A DNA stretch of 64,000 nt from Penicillus capitatus. Its lineage: Eukaryota; Chlorophyta. The position numbers and the translations under genes were made by a program. The notes beneath the pieces are model-generated. The model saw nothing but the letters and a program-made list of their open reading frames with translations, did no database searches and was not told the origin of the DNA. This document shows positions 35,456-45,874 of this stretch, piece by piece (the stretch's first letter is position 1; each line of letters begins with the position of its first letter). The stretch covers positions 930,001 through 994,000 of the forward strand of contig OZ287694.1 of the NCBI GenBank assembly GCA_965649825.1, read 5' to 3'.

Positions 35456-35528
35456 TATGATGTGACGTCCCACAGCAACAAAAGAACGTGCGTGTGCACA
35501 GACAAAATCGAACCGCGCTTCGTCTCTC

Positions 35529-36601
35529 TCAGGCCGTCTCGTCACCCGCGTCCATGATCAGGTCTTTTTCCAGACCGAATGCGTCGCCGGTGCTCACGGG
35601 CTTTCGAGAATTGTCTCCCGATGCCCACGTATGGTAATCTTTCTCTAACTGTGATAGGAATCTCGGCATGGCGATGTCGAGGATCTTGGCGAGCATTCGT
35701 CCTCCCAGTCCATTGAACACCTTGATCGAGACGAGGGCGTTGATCCACCTTGGTACAATTCCCGCCACCTGTCAACATTACTCGCAATCGTCGATCGCCG
35801 ATGTGACATGTCTCACCTGTACAATGCAATCTCCCGTGAGCTTCAACTCTCCCGTCTCTTCATCCTTGATATAGGAGACGTAATTCCTCATGTAACAAGC
35901 AAAGCGTTCATTAGAGTCTGCTGCCGATTTTGAGCCTTCTAACTGTAGAATTCACACCTTCTCACACTTTTACTCACAAAAAGCAGAGAAGACATTCGTA
36001 CGGTGCATTTCAGAAGTTGCACTTCGCATCCGGTGTCATGCGGCGTGACAGTCAGGATCATAACTGGCGTCATCTTGATACGGAAGAGACTCACGGTGCT
36101 CGTCTGTACTTTGAAAGTATTCTCGTCGAGTCTCTCCACTTTCTCGGCGTCCAAGACAGAATACTGACTCACTGGCAGTGTCATGTACTCCGCTAAGCAG
36201 CACACTCGATGACTTGGAGAGGGGATGTGAGGAGTGACGACATAGAGGCCGATCGCCTTCGGTAATGACACGACTGCATGCTTTCTTCGCCTGGTAGCGC
36301 GAGACGCGATGCCGATTCTTTTCGGTCATTGCAGAGGGATGCAAGTCGATCTCCTCTTCCTCCTCCACTGGGACACCATTTGTGGCCAGATCGTCTGCTG
36401 TGTCGTCAGAATTAGACAGAATCGCTTCCTAACAGCACCATCCGTCAGTACAGTTTCATGACGCAAACCTGCGTCGTGCATCTTGCTGACAAAGAAGACG
36501 CGGGAATCGTTCTGGAGCATTGCGCGTGAATGGGTGAGGTGACCGAGAGATGGAAATGTGACGTGGAGTGAAATGCGAGCATGGCCCGCGTACAACAGCA
36601 A
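35529..36601 (-). CDS. DUF1997 family protein (plastid/cyanobacterial type)
   Basis: The supported exons, read downstream, give LPVSQYSVLDAEKVERLDEN, TVSLFRIKMTPVMILTV, the join CEVQLLKCT + LEGSKSAAD, NYVSYIKDEETGELKLTGDCIVQ + VAGIVPRWINAL, and a C-terminus with GRMLAKILDIAMPRFLSQLEKDY. This is the DUF1997 (SRPBCC-like) pattern, conserved in cyanobacteria and plastid-bearing eukaryotes, of unknown role. Upstream lies an acidic segment (VEEEEEIDLHP) and a Lys/Arg-rich stretch, with the first Met probably near 36601. The splice that joins the N-terminal exon to AEYMTLPVSQY near 36195 is plausible (CTTAG acceptor), but the exact N-terminus is unsure. Confidence 0.6.
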
Positions 36602-36745
36602 GGCTGTCCGATCGACGGAGGTGGGCTCGGGTCATGACGACGATTCGAGGGACCGATCGGCGACAGGCGATGATGTGACGGCCAGCAAGAAGGAAGCAGA
36701 TACCCGTGCCGAGCTTTTCGGGACCGCGAATCTGGTAGCCCATTG

Positions 36746-37852
36746 ATGTCTCGACCGAAATTCAAGAGCGGCGAGAAAGTTTTAGTGCCGCATACGGATA
36801 AGCACTACCCGGCCAAGGTGAGTCGGTCAGTCGTCCCGTCTCTGAAGCCCAAGGCATGTTTGTTCACTGGAGGTTCTGAAGTCTGAGGTGCGACCGGACG
36901 GCACGCGACACTACCTGCTGCATTATACAGTGCATCCTCTTTGTTTTTGACGGGAAAAGTGTGATATGGTGTGAGAAGGGATGGAATAAGAAATGGGATG
37001 AATGGGTGACCGAAGCCGAAATCCACCCATCCGCTTCACTCAAGATTTCCCTCCCGAAGAAACGCGAAGCTGTCGAGAAGCCGAAAGCGACGCCGCCACC
37101 CGAGAAGCAACAGAAGACTGAGATTCCCGAAAAGCCTGATGTCGTCCCCAAACCCCATCGAAAACGCAAAGCGGATCTCACGGACAAAGACGCACAACTG
37201 CAGGTAGACTCAGCGATTTCGAGCGAGATTCTTTTTGCCAGAAACTGAACGCCGTAATGCAGTTGCAGTTAGAAATTCCTCCGATTCTCAAGAAGCAACT
37301 GTTGGATGAGTACGACATCGTTACATCCTCTCAGAAAACGGTGACCCTGCCACGCAAGCCCAATGCCATGCAGATCCTGCGGCAGTTCTACGAATACGGC
37401 AAGAAAGAACTGCGTTGTACCAACAGTGAACTCCAGATGCTCATCACGGGACTAGAGGAGTACATCGACAAGACGCTCGAAGATTTCCTGCTGTATGAGA
37501 TCGAATGGAAACAGGCAGCACGGGTAAGAATCTAAACAATATCGACAGGGCTGGGTGGCTGATGTTGGTGCGTTCAAAGCTCTTGAGTGGTGGTGTCAGT
37601 GCTTCGTCCATCTATGGCGCAGAGCATCTGCTGCGTTTATTGGTCAAGCTCCCAGAACTGGTTCCGCACACGTCGGCGACATCACAGCAAGCAGCTGCCC
37701 TCAATGCTCGTCTCAGTGTGCGTTTCTCTGCGTTTGAGTCGTGCGTGAATGTGGTTGGTTGTATTGGGCAGGACTTTTTGGATTTCCTCGTCATTCATCG
37801 ACACACGTTCTTTTCTAACGTGAAGGATTACACGGAGGTATCAGACTATTAA
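36746..37852 (+). CDS. MRG15/EAF3-like chromodomain protein
   Basis: Six exons (36746-36817, 36873-36929, 36976-37203, 37242-37523, 37580-37717, 37772-37852) total 858 nt, 285 aa. Residues 1-60 form the MRG15-type chromo-barrel: FKSGEKVLVPHTDKHYPAK, then HYLLHYT + KGWNKKWDEWV, formed across the intron. A Lys/Pro/Glu-rich linker follows. The MRG domain reads IPPILKKQLLDEYDIVTSSQ, LPRKPNAMQILRQFYEYGK, SIYGAEHLLRLLVKLPEL and FLDFLVIHRHTFFSNVKDY. MRG15/Eaf3 binds H3K36-methylated nucleosomes and serves in NuA4-type acetyltransferase and Rpd3S-type deacetylase complexes. The protein is nuclear by family. Confidence 0.88.
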
Positions 37853-37902
37853 CGGCTGAGCTGTTCAAAAGAGTTTGGATGTACGACGTTGTGTGGGTTT
37901 AA

Positions 37903-38819
37903 ATGCGTTGTCTGCTGCACTACCCTTCGCGCTTCAGTGTGGCGAGAATTGCGCGAAAGTCCGGTCGAAACCGAAGGCGTTGCACACGAGGCCAGGCTGC
38001 GTCGTCGTCGTCGTCTCATAACAGAGCTGCGCCTCTCGAAGTTCATGTGCGACCGGCGACGAGTCGGGTACGTCAGCAATACCTTGTGCCCTGCTACCAC
38101 CTCCAAGCGACGATGTCTGTGGACAGGATTTTTGGGCAGCAGCGGAGGTCCATGCCTCTTCCTTTCATCCCAAAGGAACACCTCTCGCCTACAACATCGC
38201 AAAGATCGCACGGTTCAATGACATCGTCCGCAGCAGCGACGCGCGTTTTCTGACCGACTGTCTCGTCGGACGGGACGGCAGGTCATGCCAAAAGACACAA
38301 CACCGTACCATCCATCGTGTGGCTGGCTGCAGATATGTGTGTCTGGTGGCACATTGCGATGTGTTTGAGAAGGAGGGCATGTCGCCGACGGACGAAGAGA
38401 ATTCGATCATGACATCCATGCTGCGCAGTCTCTACCCGACAGAATTCAGAGCGGGTATCGTGGAGAATCCATGTGTCCGTGGAATCTTCGGTGCCATGAA
38501 TGTCGACACGACGGGTCGCTTCATTCCTCGACTCGCGCTCGTTGTGAATGGCGGCGGGGCGAAGCGACAGCGACCTCAGGGATGCGCTTACTTCAGCAAT
38601 CTCTCCGTTCTGCCCACTGTCCGTCGACGCGGCATTGGATCGTCGCTGATCCGCGAGGCCGAGCGATTGTCGACGGAATGGGGCTGTTGGGGCGCGGCAC
38701 TGCATTGTCGTCCTGACAATTCAAGCGCCTACCGTCTCTACACCAAACAGGGCTATGCAGAAGTCGAAGGTGCCCCAAGAGACAAGAACGACTGCGTGTT
38801 GTTGGCCAAAGTCTACTGA
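37903..38819 (+). CDS. GNAT-family N-acetyltransferase, probably organellar
   Basis: Three exons (37903-38067, 38127-38281, 38333-38819) total 807 nt, 268 aa. The first exon (55 aa) is rich in Arg and Ser and lacks Asp; it reads as a transit peptide (MRCLLHYPSRFSVARIARKS). The GNAT core has the acetyl-CoA motif VLPTVRRRGIGSSLIREAE, preceded by the CAYFSNLSV strand, and followed by LHCRPDNSSAYRLYTKQGY, the usual N-x-x-A-x-x-x-Y end. Plastid GNATs in plants acetylate N-termini or lysines of plastid proteins; that role is an inference here. Start of the MRG gene's 3' end is only 50 bp upstream. Confidence 0.75.
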
Positions 38820-39150
38820 CGGACAGACGGACGACGTCTTCTGCCGCATCCTGGCGTCAGCCAATCTTTCGATGCAACAATGTAGCACGGTATCGAAGTG
38901 CAAGACATGATCGCCGAAGCTTGTCGTTTGCGTGTGGAGACGTGGCGCTTGCCGACCGACCGACCGACATCAACGAGATGCGCGAGACAGGTCCTGTCGT
39001 TGACGTCGTCGCCGTCATTCATCATCGTTTTTCATCCATCCTTGCAAAACGCGCGTCATTTACATCGTGTCCCCATCCACCTTCATCTTCACCTTGTGAG
39101 TGTTGAACATTTGCGCAGATACTGTGAGACCGACGCCGACGACGGTCGAA
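38820..39150. other. Spacer between the GNAT gene and the E2 gene
   Basis: About 330 bp, tandem genes. Only short overlapping ORFs; nothing supported. Confidence 0.4.
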
Positions 39151-40046
39151 ATGTCGACGCCTTCGAGACAGGTAAACAACCCCCTGAATTTCCTCTGTGC
39201 TTTGCGGACAGTGGCTCTATGGCAGAGACTCGTACGAGACTATAGAAGGCTTCAAAAAGACCCACCAGATGGCGTCAATGGAGCGCCGGACCCAGAAAAT
39301 ATCATGTCTTGGAATGCTGTTATCTTTGGCCCTGAAGACACTCCTTGGGAAGGAGGTGTGGACTCTTCAGCTGCTGTTCCTTGTTTCGGATTCCTAACCT
39401 GTCCCTTGCAGGCACGTTTAAACTGGCGTTGGAATTTTCTGAGGAGTATCCTAATAAAGCCCCGACGGTGAAATTCATTTCTAAGGTGTTTCATCCTAAC
39501 GGTAAGGGCGATGCGATGCATGTCAGTCAGTCATGTCGAGTGGCTGAGATGCCTGTCGTGGTGCAGTGTACCCTGATGGAAGCATCTGTCTTGATATCCT
39601 GCAGAAACAGTGGAGTCCAATATATGACGTCTGCGCCATTCTCACCTCTATTCAATCACTGCTGACGGACCCCAATCCCAATTCACCTGCCAATCCCGAA
39701 GCGGCTCAGCTTTTTTCAGACAATAGGTCTCACTCGTTCGATTGCGCATGTCGCGTCTCTCACACAAAGTGTTGTCAGGCGAGAGTATATGCGATATGTG
39801 CAGGACTGTGTCGAGCAAAGCTGGATGGATGAGGAGGAAGAGGAAGAGGATCATGATGATGTGCCGAGCAAAGAGGGCGGCGATTCGACATCACGAGCGG
39901 AGACATCGAACGACGGCGTTGAGAAGGAGCTGCCAAATCTGAAGCGTCCACAAGACACCGTGGCTGTTCAAGAGAATCACGAACTGCTGACGTGCGACGA
40001 CTCGAAACAGCCATTGTGCAAACGGATGCGTTGCGAAAAGGCATGA
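39151..40046 (+). CDS. Ubiquitin-conjugating enzyme E2, RAD6/UBC2 type
   Basis: Five exons (39151-39171, 39226-39355, 39412-39501, 39567-39726, 39779-40046) total 669 nt, 222 aa. [19 protein letters not shown] matches RAD6 N-termini. The core has [37 protein letters not shown] and the catalytic Cys in [17 protein letters not shown], then [19 protein letters not shown]6 partners RAD18 for PCNA and BRE1 for histone H2B ubiquitination. After the usual end (CVEQSW) comes an acidic run ([11 protein letters not shown]) and about 55 more residues ending CKRMRCEKA. Yeast Rad6 also has an acidic tail, but land-plant and animal proteins mostly stop near residue 152. Nuclear role by family. Confidence 0.9.
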
Positions 40047-41076
40047 CGGGACAGGTGGCGAATGATAAGCCAATTGGTTTTTGCTTTGCTGTTTCTTCAC
40101 GACCGCTGTCGTTCTATCCATCCATCTATCTACTACCTATGTATGCGTGCGCACGTGCGTTCGTTCGTTGGTGTCGAATAACGGACGTCGAACAAATGCA
40201 TTGTGTGTGCGACGCTCTTTTCAAATGCTCGGATCGCGACGATCAATGGCGACGGAAATGAGCGTCGACTCGTGGAGATGACGACGGTTGGCAGCACGCG
40301 ACGAGTGATAGCCCAGTCTTCGCACGTGACGGCAACTGGCCGTGGCGTCTCTTCTTAGCGTATCTCTCCACACGGACATCCGTCTGGCCAATCGACGGCG
40401 CCGAACAGCACAACCGAATCCGCGGCTCCCTCGGCAGTACGGTCGTTCTTGTCGAGGACGGACTCCTTGACATCCGTCGATGCGTCGACGGGACCACCGT
40501 CCGGCGTCTCATGCTGTCTAGAAAGGCTCTTGTGTCGATTTCATGTGAAAATGCACGCCGAATGAACGCGACATGAAATTGCACGTGTCTCTGGCGCGGC
40601 GTATGTGCTGCTTACGGTTAGAGAAGGCTACAACACGTTTGTCCACGAGACGGTCCTATCGTTCTTCTAGCCGTTGACTCGCACCTGCAACTGATTGTGA
40701 CCCATTTCGTCGCGTCGTTGAAAATCGCGCGTGTCCCTAGCCACACACTTGCCTTTCCACGCATCAGGGTCGACGTACGCACACACTATCGCCTTTCCAA
40801 AAACGACAGCAGGGTAGATACTCCACACCGCTTCCTCCTTTTCTTCTTCTTTCCACTTCTTTAACACGGCGTCTTCGTCAGAACGACGGTCCGTCAACGC
40901 TGTCGGCTCTCCACATTAACCGTCCGAGTTTAGAAGTATTGTCCCTTTCTTCAACGGCTCGAACACGAAGACGGCTTTTTGCTTCGATAATGGAGCTGAC
41001 GTGTCCGAGCTTCGTCGGTGTCTGACATGGAGTGTGTCTCACAGGCGTCTCTGTCTCGCTTGTCGCCTTCACAAAA
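40047..41076. other. Spacer with a possible minus-strand small gene
   Basis: A minus-strand ORF at 40667-40897 (YPAVVFGKAIVCAYVDPDAW, then RDTRDFQRRDEMGHNQLQV) looks protein-like and could be the last exon of a gene starting near 41000, but I cannot fix its splice sites or family. The rest holds nothing I can support. Confidence 0.3.
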
Positions 41077-43098
41077 ATGGATCGTCACGAATTCCATCGC
41101 ATCGTCCATCCGCGTGAGGTCGGAACACAACGAAGAGTCGCGCTGGGCGAGGCAGAATCCATGACCGTGCGCCGCGGAAGTTTTCCGAACGGATCCGGAT
41201 TGGTTCAGCTGCCACGTGGGTCCTTCATTGTGGACAATGGAAGGCATATCGAAGCGGATGCGATTCTTCAACCGCCCCCTGCCTTTCGTGTCTTATCGAG
41301 CCAGCAGAGAGCGCCACATCCCATTGTGCTGCGTGCCATCACGCATCCTGTATCGCAGAGCCGAGCTGCAGCTGGCTACGAATCGCACGAATGCCCAAAA
41401 AGACGAACGGACAATCTCCGACATCCGACGACATTTGTCAGTCTCGTCAATGCTTTGCGTTCGGAGGAAGAAAGCGGAATGGCGGCGGGTGGCGGCGAAG
41501 TCGATGTCTCCCAACATCGCCTCTACGATCGCTGCATTCGTCCCTTGTCCTGCTACGCATCGCATCGACCACAGCAGCGCCCGTCTCACTATCCAAGCGT
41601 GATCGCGCGAAGTCTCGTGGGACGTCCAGTTATGCAGTTTCGAGGACGCAGTGTGGGAACGGATCATCGTGCCAAGCGGGATCATGGCTTCCGACAAACG
41701 GCGTCGCAGATTGTCAATCTGGCTGACGACTCTGCATCGGAATCTTATTCCGACACTTGTCCAGACGGCAACATTTCGGCGCCACTCTGTCCATCTGTCC
41801 ATCCGTCTGGTACGCACATAACATCCGTCTCCGATCGTTTCGAGAGATATCGTGCAGAGAGTTGGACGACTTCGGCTGCACCCGGAGTGAAAAGCTGGCA
41901 GACATCTAAGCTTCCGGCCGTGTGCTTCAGCTCCAATGGGATGATGCAGATGGAGCTGCATTCCTGTCGAACGTCGCGCTTGGATAGCGTTCCTCAAGAT
42001 GAACATACTTACGAAGATGGCATCTCGGCAGTCGATCTCGACAGCTTGAGTATCGCACAAGGCATCGGCATGAGTGGCCCGACCCTTTTCCCTCAGACTT
42101 CGACGCCGCCCACAACCGCAAGTGTATCGCTGGATGGCATCTGCAATTTGATTTCCGATGATGAAGATAGGGAACCGGAAATGCGAAGACAGGAATCGGC
42201 ACCGGCGACTCGAGAGAAGCTATACGACGAAGTATCTCTCAGTCGTCGTCGTACGGATGAGGATCGAACCGCCGATGAGAAGACGCATCAATCTCGTGTC
42301 ATGGAATGTCTGCAGCCTCTGTTGAATGCCATCGATATCGTCTCGATGCAGGACGACGATGATGCGTCACTTCCGACATCTTCGGCGCATCAGAAGCCTG
42401 ATGACGACGAGAAAGAAACGGATGCATCCAGAAGCTCGCCGTCCGCGTCGATGATCGAACAAAGCGGCCCGGCGATGCGGTCCCTTAATGACATGACGCA
42501 GGAAATGTCTAAGAGTGTACAGCAGCGCAAGCAGCGCCGCCAAGGAAGACGTCCTGAAGATTTGTGGCGCACGAGACGATCGTTGTACAGGCAGGATGCT
42601 CTGCTCGATGAGAGTGGAGATGAAGAGGGCAGCAGCGCCAAACGGACGCGCCTTGATCCCGCAGAAGAGGATGATGAGGAAACATTCAATCCATATAGAA
42701 AACTCTATAGAAAACGCAGCAGCCAGCGTAGATCCCTGAATGGCACAAGTGGGGAAGAGAGTAGAGAAGAGGCGGCTCCCGAAGCAGATGCTTTATGGCA
42801 GTTTTTAAACGATGGTCGATCTGCCATCTTTACGACCACGACATCAGCAGCATCGTGCTCCTACCCGATGCCCCAAGCAGAAGATCTTTTGATCGCATCG
42901 TCCTCCTTACTCAAGACACCAGAAAAAAAGGCAGATGTCATCATGTTGCAGACATCATCGTCAGATGATCACAACTCCTGGTCTGCTGCTGTCAAGTCTT
43001 GGATCCAAGAGAAAACCCAAAGCCAGTTGCAGCAGTTGGTCCATCGCTATTCGCTCTGTGGACTTGCCCGTGCTTTGTTAGATCCATCCTCTGGCTAA
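41077..43098 (+). CDS. Large disordered hypothetical protein
   Basis: A single open frame of 673 aa from the Met before DRHEFHRIVHP; an upstream Met at 41032 would add 15 residues. No domain is recognised. The protein is rich in Ser, Arg and acidic residues and has patches DDEDREPEMRR, KQRRQGRRPEDLWRTRRSLY, AKRTRLDPAEEDDEE and FNPYRKLYRKRSSQRRS, which look like nuclear localisation and interaction segments. The C-terminal 40 residues (SWIQEKTQSQLQQLVHRYSL) are helical and better ordered. A nuclear regulatory or scaffold role is a guess. No signal peptide or membrane segment. The lack of introns over 2 kb is unusual for the neighbourhood. Confidence 0.6.
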   Translation: MDRHEFHRIVHPREVGTQRRVALGEAESMTVRRGSFPNGSGLVQLPRGSFIVDNGRHIEADAILQPPPAFRVLSSQQRAPHPIVLRAITHPVSQSRAAAGYESHECPKRRTDNLRHPTTFVSLVNALRSEEESGMAAGGGEVDVSQHRLYDRCIRPLSCYASHRPQQRPSHYPSVIARSLVGRPVMQFRGRSVGTDHRAKRDHGFRQTASQIVNLADDSASESYSDTCPDGNISAPLCPSVHPSGTHITSVSDRFERYRAESWTTSAAPGVKSWQTSKLPAVCFSSNGMMQMELHSCRTSRLDSVPQDEHTYEDGISAVDLDSLSIAQGIGMSGPTLFPQTSTPPTTASVSLDGICNLISDDEDREPEMRRQESAPATREKLYDEVSLSRRRTDEDRTADEKTHQSRVMECLQPLLNAIDIVSMQDDDDASLPTSSAHQKPDDDEKETDASRSSPSASMIEQSGPAMRSLNDMTQEMSKSVQQRKQRRQGRRPEDLWRTRRSLYRQDALLDESGDEEGSSAKRTRLDPAEEDDEETFNPYRKLYRKRSSQRRSLNGTSGEESREEAAPEADALWQFLNDGRSAIFTTTTSAASCSYPMPQAEDLLIASSSLLKTPEKKADVIMLQTSSSDDHNSWSAAVKSWIQEKTQSQLQQLVHRYSLCGLARALLDPSSG

Positions 43099-43245
43099 AG
43101 GCATTCTGACATGATCCACAAACACGTATCCTTTATGTTATGGTATTTGTGCACGTGCCTATAGCCAAGTATATGAACAATGTAGCTGTCCAGGAAGGTG
43201 CTTTACAGCTAGGTCTTGACAAGAGATTTTGTTAAGATCCTGTTT

Positions 43246-44820
43246 CTAAACCTGATAGTTACACAAAGGCGACACATTCGTGTCGTTCTTTGTCGCTGTC
43301 ATGGACTTTGAGCAATTCACAAACTCAGTGCTGATCTCTTCTTCTAGTTCAAAATATGTCTCCAACACTGTCAACGTTTTATCATAGATGTCGTCGTTCG
43401 GATGTTCCTGAAGGAGCTCCAGCTTATCTAGCCCCCCACATTCCTCGATCTCCAGAGTAAACGCATTCATCTTACTGGGATTCCGTTCGGCAGCCGCCTT
43501 CAGAATATTCTCGATGCCTTCGAGTGCCACGAGGACGATGCGAGGATCTGGACCATCCAGCATGTCACATAGAGGACCAAGACAGCCGGCATGGACGAGG
43601 TACTGAATCTGCTCCCAACTACCACCCGATGTCGTATTGCTGATCGCCCACGCTGCCTCTTTGCGCACTTCGAAATCCGCACTTCTCAAAATCATGATCA
43701 GCGTCTCAAACAGTCCCTCCTTCAACACAGCCTTGATCTGATCCTGTGTGCCGGCAGTGATGTTGGAGATCGTCCAACACGCTTCTTTTTTGACACTCTT
43801 TTTCGGATTCTGTCGCAGAAGGTGATGCAAACGTGGAAGAGCGCCGCAGTTCAACACCACTTGTGTCTGATCGTCTGCGCCTGTCACGATATTCCCAACC
43901 GTACGCAATGCCGGAACGATAATCCCGTTGTGTTCACTGCCGAGCAGTTCCACCACTCTTCGACAGATGCCGGACTGCAGCACCCATTCGATGCGATCAT
44001 TGGTACCGTCGGAGAGATAAGACAACGCCCAACAGGCATCTGTTAGGACTTCTTCATCCGTGTGGTAAACCAATCGAGCCAGTGCTGGCAGAATCTTTTT
44101 GACGAGTTCAAAGGGAGGAGCAGGTTTGCCTCTGCAGAAATTGGACATCGTCCACACACCGTTCCGGATCAACGACAGCGACTCTTTGTTTGACTGCATC
44201 ACTTTTAGCAATGGCCCGACGACATCGTGCTGCAACACAAGGTCACGGTACTTGGGCGAATCGCCGGCGATGTTGCCCAATGCCCAGATGGCCTGTTCGC
44301 GAATATCCAGATTGAGATTTTCGGCACCGAGTTGCTGAGCGATGACAGGCACAGCGCCGTTTTCCACGATGAGACTTGCATGTTCTGAAGTACCAGATGC
44401 TACATTGGTGACGGCCCACAGCGCCTCGAATTGAAGTTTTGGCAAATCGGATCTCTGACAGAAATCCACGAAACGCGGAACAATGCCTTGACGCACAACG
44501 ACATCGATGGGCGGATTGTTTTCGAGCGATAAGATTTTGCGAAACCGCTGCGTCGCTTCAAACTGTTTCCGACTGTTCTCGCTCCAAACGTCGCGCACGA
44601 GTGCCTGGATGTTCTCCTCGACAAACGCGGGTTCGCTCACTTCGATTTCGCAAGCGTCCGTCGGGGCACACCCATGCAACACCCTTCGCTTCTGAATTTT
44701 CTCGTCCCGCGTCAGTTTGCGCAGTTCGACGTTGCCCTGATGATGTTGTTCTCGTTTTCGGCGTCCATCGTCACAGCCCGTCCCTTTCTTTGCATCCTTC
44801 TTGCGACCATCTGTTGGCAT
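43246..44820 (-). CDS. Importin subunit alpha
   Basis: One exon, 524 aa from the Met before PTDGRKKDAKKG; an upstream Met at 44916 would add a stretch without IBB character. Residues 1-60 form the importin-beta-binding domain (RRKREQHHQGNVELRKLTRDEKIQKRR, in two parts). About ten ARM repeats follow, with the repeated NLS-binding Trp/Asn array: LQFEALWAVTNVASGT, EQAIWALGNIAGDS, RNGVWTMSNFCRGKP, TDACWALSYLSDG, KEACWTISNITAGT and KEAAWAISNTTSGG. It carries classical NLS cargoes into the nucleus with importin beta. The C-terminus has the usual acidic ELEEEIS segment for CAS-mediated export. The start lies about 77 bp from the divergent LHC ORF. Confidence 0.93.
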   Translation of the reverse strand: MPTDGRKKDAKKGTGCDDGRRKREQHHQGNVELRKLTRDEKIQKRRVLHGCAPTDACEIEVSEPAFVEENIQALVRDVWSENSRKQFEATQRFRKILSLENNPPIDVVVRQGIVPRFVDFCQRSDLPKLQFEALWAVTNVASGTSEHASLIVENGAVPVIAQQLGAENLNLDIREQAIWALGNIAGDSPKYRDLVLQHDVVGPLLKVMQSNKESLSLIRNGVWTMSNFCRGKPAPPFELVKKILPALARLVYHTDEEVLTDACWALSYLSDGTNDRIEWVLQSGICRRVVELLGSEHNGIIVPALRTVGNIVTGADDQTQVVLNCGALPRLHHLLRQNPKKSVKKEACWTISNITAGTQDQIKAVLKEGLFETLIMILRSADFEVRKEAAWAISNTTSGGSWEQIQYLVHAGCLGPLCDMLDGPDPRIVLVALEGIENILKAAAERNPSKMNAFTLEIEECGGLDKLELLQEHPNDDIYDKTLTVLETYFELEEEISTEFVNCSKSMTATKNDTNVSPLCNYQV

Positions 44821-44896
44821 GGTAATGACGATAGCGCAGCAGTGGTGTTGGATTGTGTTGGTACGTTCGCGCGTTTCATGACGTTGGTGGACGATA

Positions 44897-45718
44897 ATGA
44901 CGATGCCGTCCGTCACCAGATCTCATTTCCTTTCGCCTTTTCCTCGTCTTCCAGATCTGCTCCGTGTACCTGTCGTCGATTTCAGGATGTTGGCGATGGG
45001 ATCTGTCACGAAGCCATGCTTCGCATCTCATGCTCGACCCGTCGTCTGTCGGGCAGCATCGCGTCCCATGTGGCTCACCGGTGCCGCAGCGCCTTCCTAT
45101 CTCGATGGTTCGTTGCCGGGTGACTACGGATTCGATCCTCTTGGTCTCGGTGTCGACCCCGCACGACTCAAATGGTTCGCGTCTGTGCGTCCGGCGAAAC
45201 GCCTGGGTCATGTGTCCCGTGTGCAGGTACGTCGAGGCCGAACGCACGAATGGACGGTGGGCGATGATGGCTGTCCCTGGAGTACTGTTTACGGAAGCAC
45301 TGGGTGTCGAAGACAAATTCTGGCTGGCCGGGACTCGAGATTACCTCATCCCTTTCAACGCTCTCGTGGCGATCGAGGCCGTGACGATGGGATTCCTCGA
45401 GATGAAGAGACTTCAAGGATTCATGAAGACAGGATCGGTAAACAATTCCATCTGCGTATTTCTGCTTGATGTGACAGCTGTCAGGCGGGACTCGTTAATT
45501 CCTTTCCTTTTGATCCAGCTGGAATGCGTTCGGACGAAATGGCGGTGAAGGAAGTGAAGAATGGCAGATTGGCCATGATTGCTTATGCAGGATTCCTTGT
45601 ACAAGCTATAGTGGTGCATAAGGGTCCCATCGCCTGTCTACAGGATCATCTGAAAGATCCCTTCGGCAACAATATCATCACCAGTGTCCTCAATATTCCG
45701 GAGAATATTGGAAACTGA
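44897..45718 (+). CDS. Light-harvesting chlorophyll a/b-binding-type protein
   Basis: Three coding parts: 44897 to about 45180, about 45231-45438 and about 45493-45718. Landmarks are [20 protein letters not shown]; helix 1 [20 protein letters not shown]; the middle helix [20 protein letters not shown]; then, after an intron, [13 protein letters not shown] and helix 3 [23 protein letters not shown]-x-x-N-G-R-x-A-M occurs in both outer helices; these residues ligate chlorophyll and form the inter-helix ion pairs. The C-terminus ([10 protein letters not shown]) is LHCI-like. It acts in thylakoids. The start is uncertain; Mets at 44987 or 44996 could equally begin the transit peptide, which ends near [11 protein letters not shown]. 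Confidence 0.85.
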
Positions 45719-45874
45719 AAATGAATGGGCTATCCCCTGCCTACCTGCATTGTAAAGCAGAAAGAGAAGAATCAAATCACCCACCACTCCTGCCTCCATG
45801 CGCAAGAATGGCGGCCTTTTTGTCTCCGGACGATGTGTAATGATCTTTCGTTTGAGGCATGCAATCAAGACGCA

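Noticed and set aside
41293-42060. 255-codon minus-strand ORF opposite the large hypothetical protein
   Set aside because: Arg/Cys/Ser-rich antisense shadow with no domain; the plus frame is longer and has natural composition.
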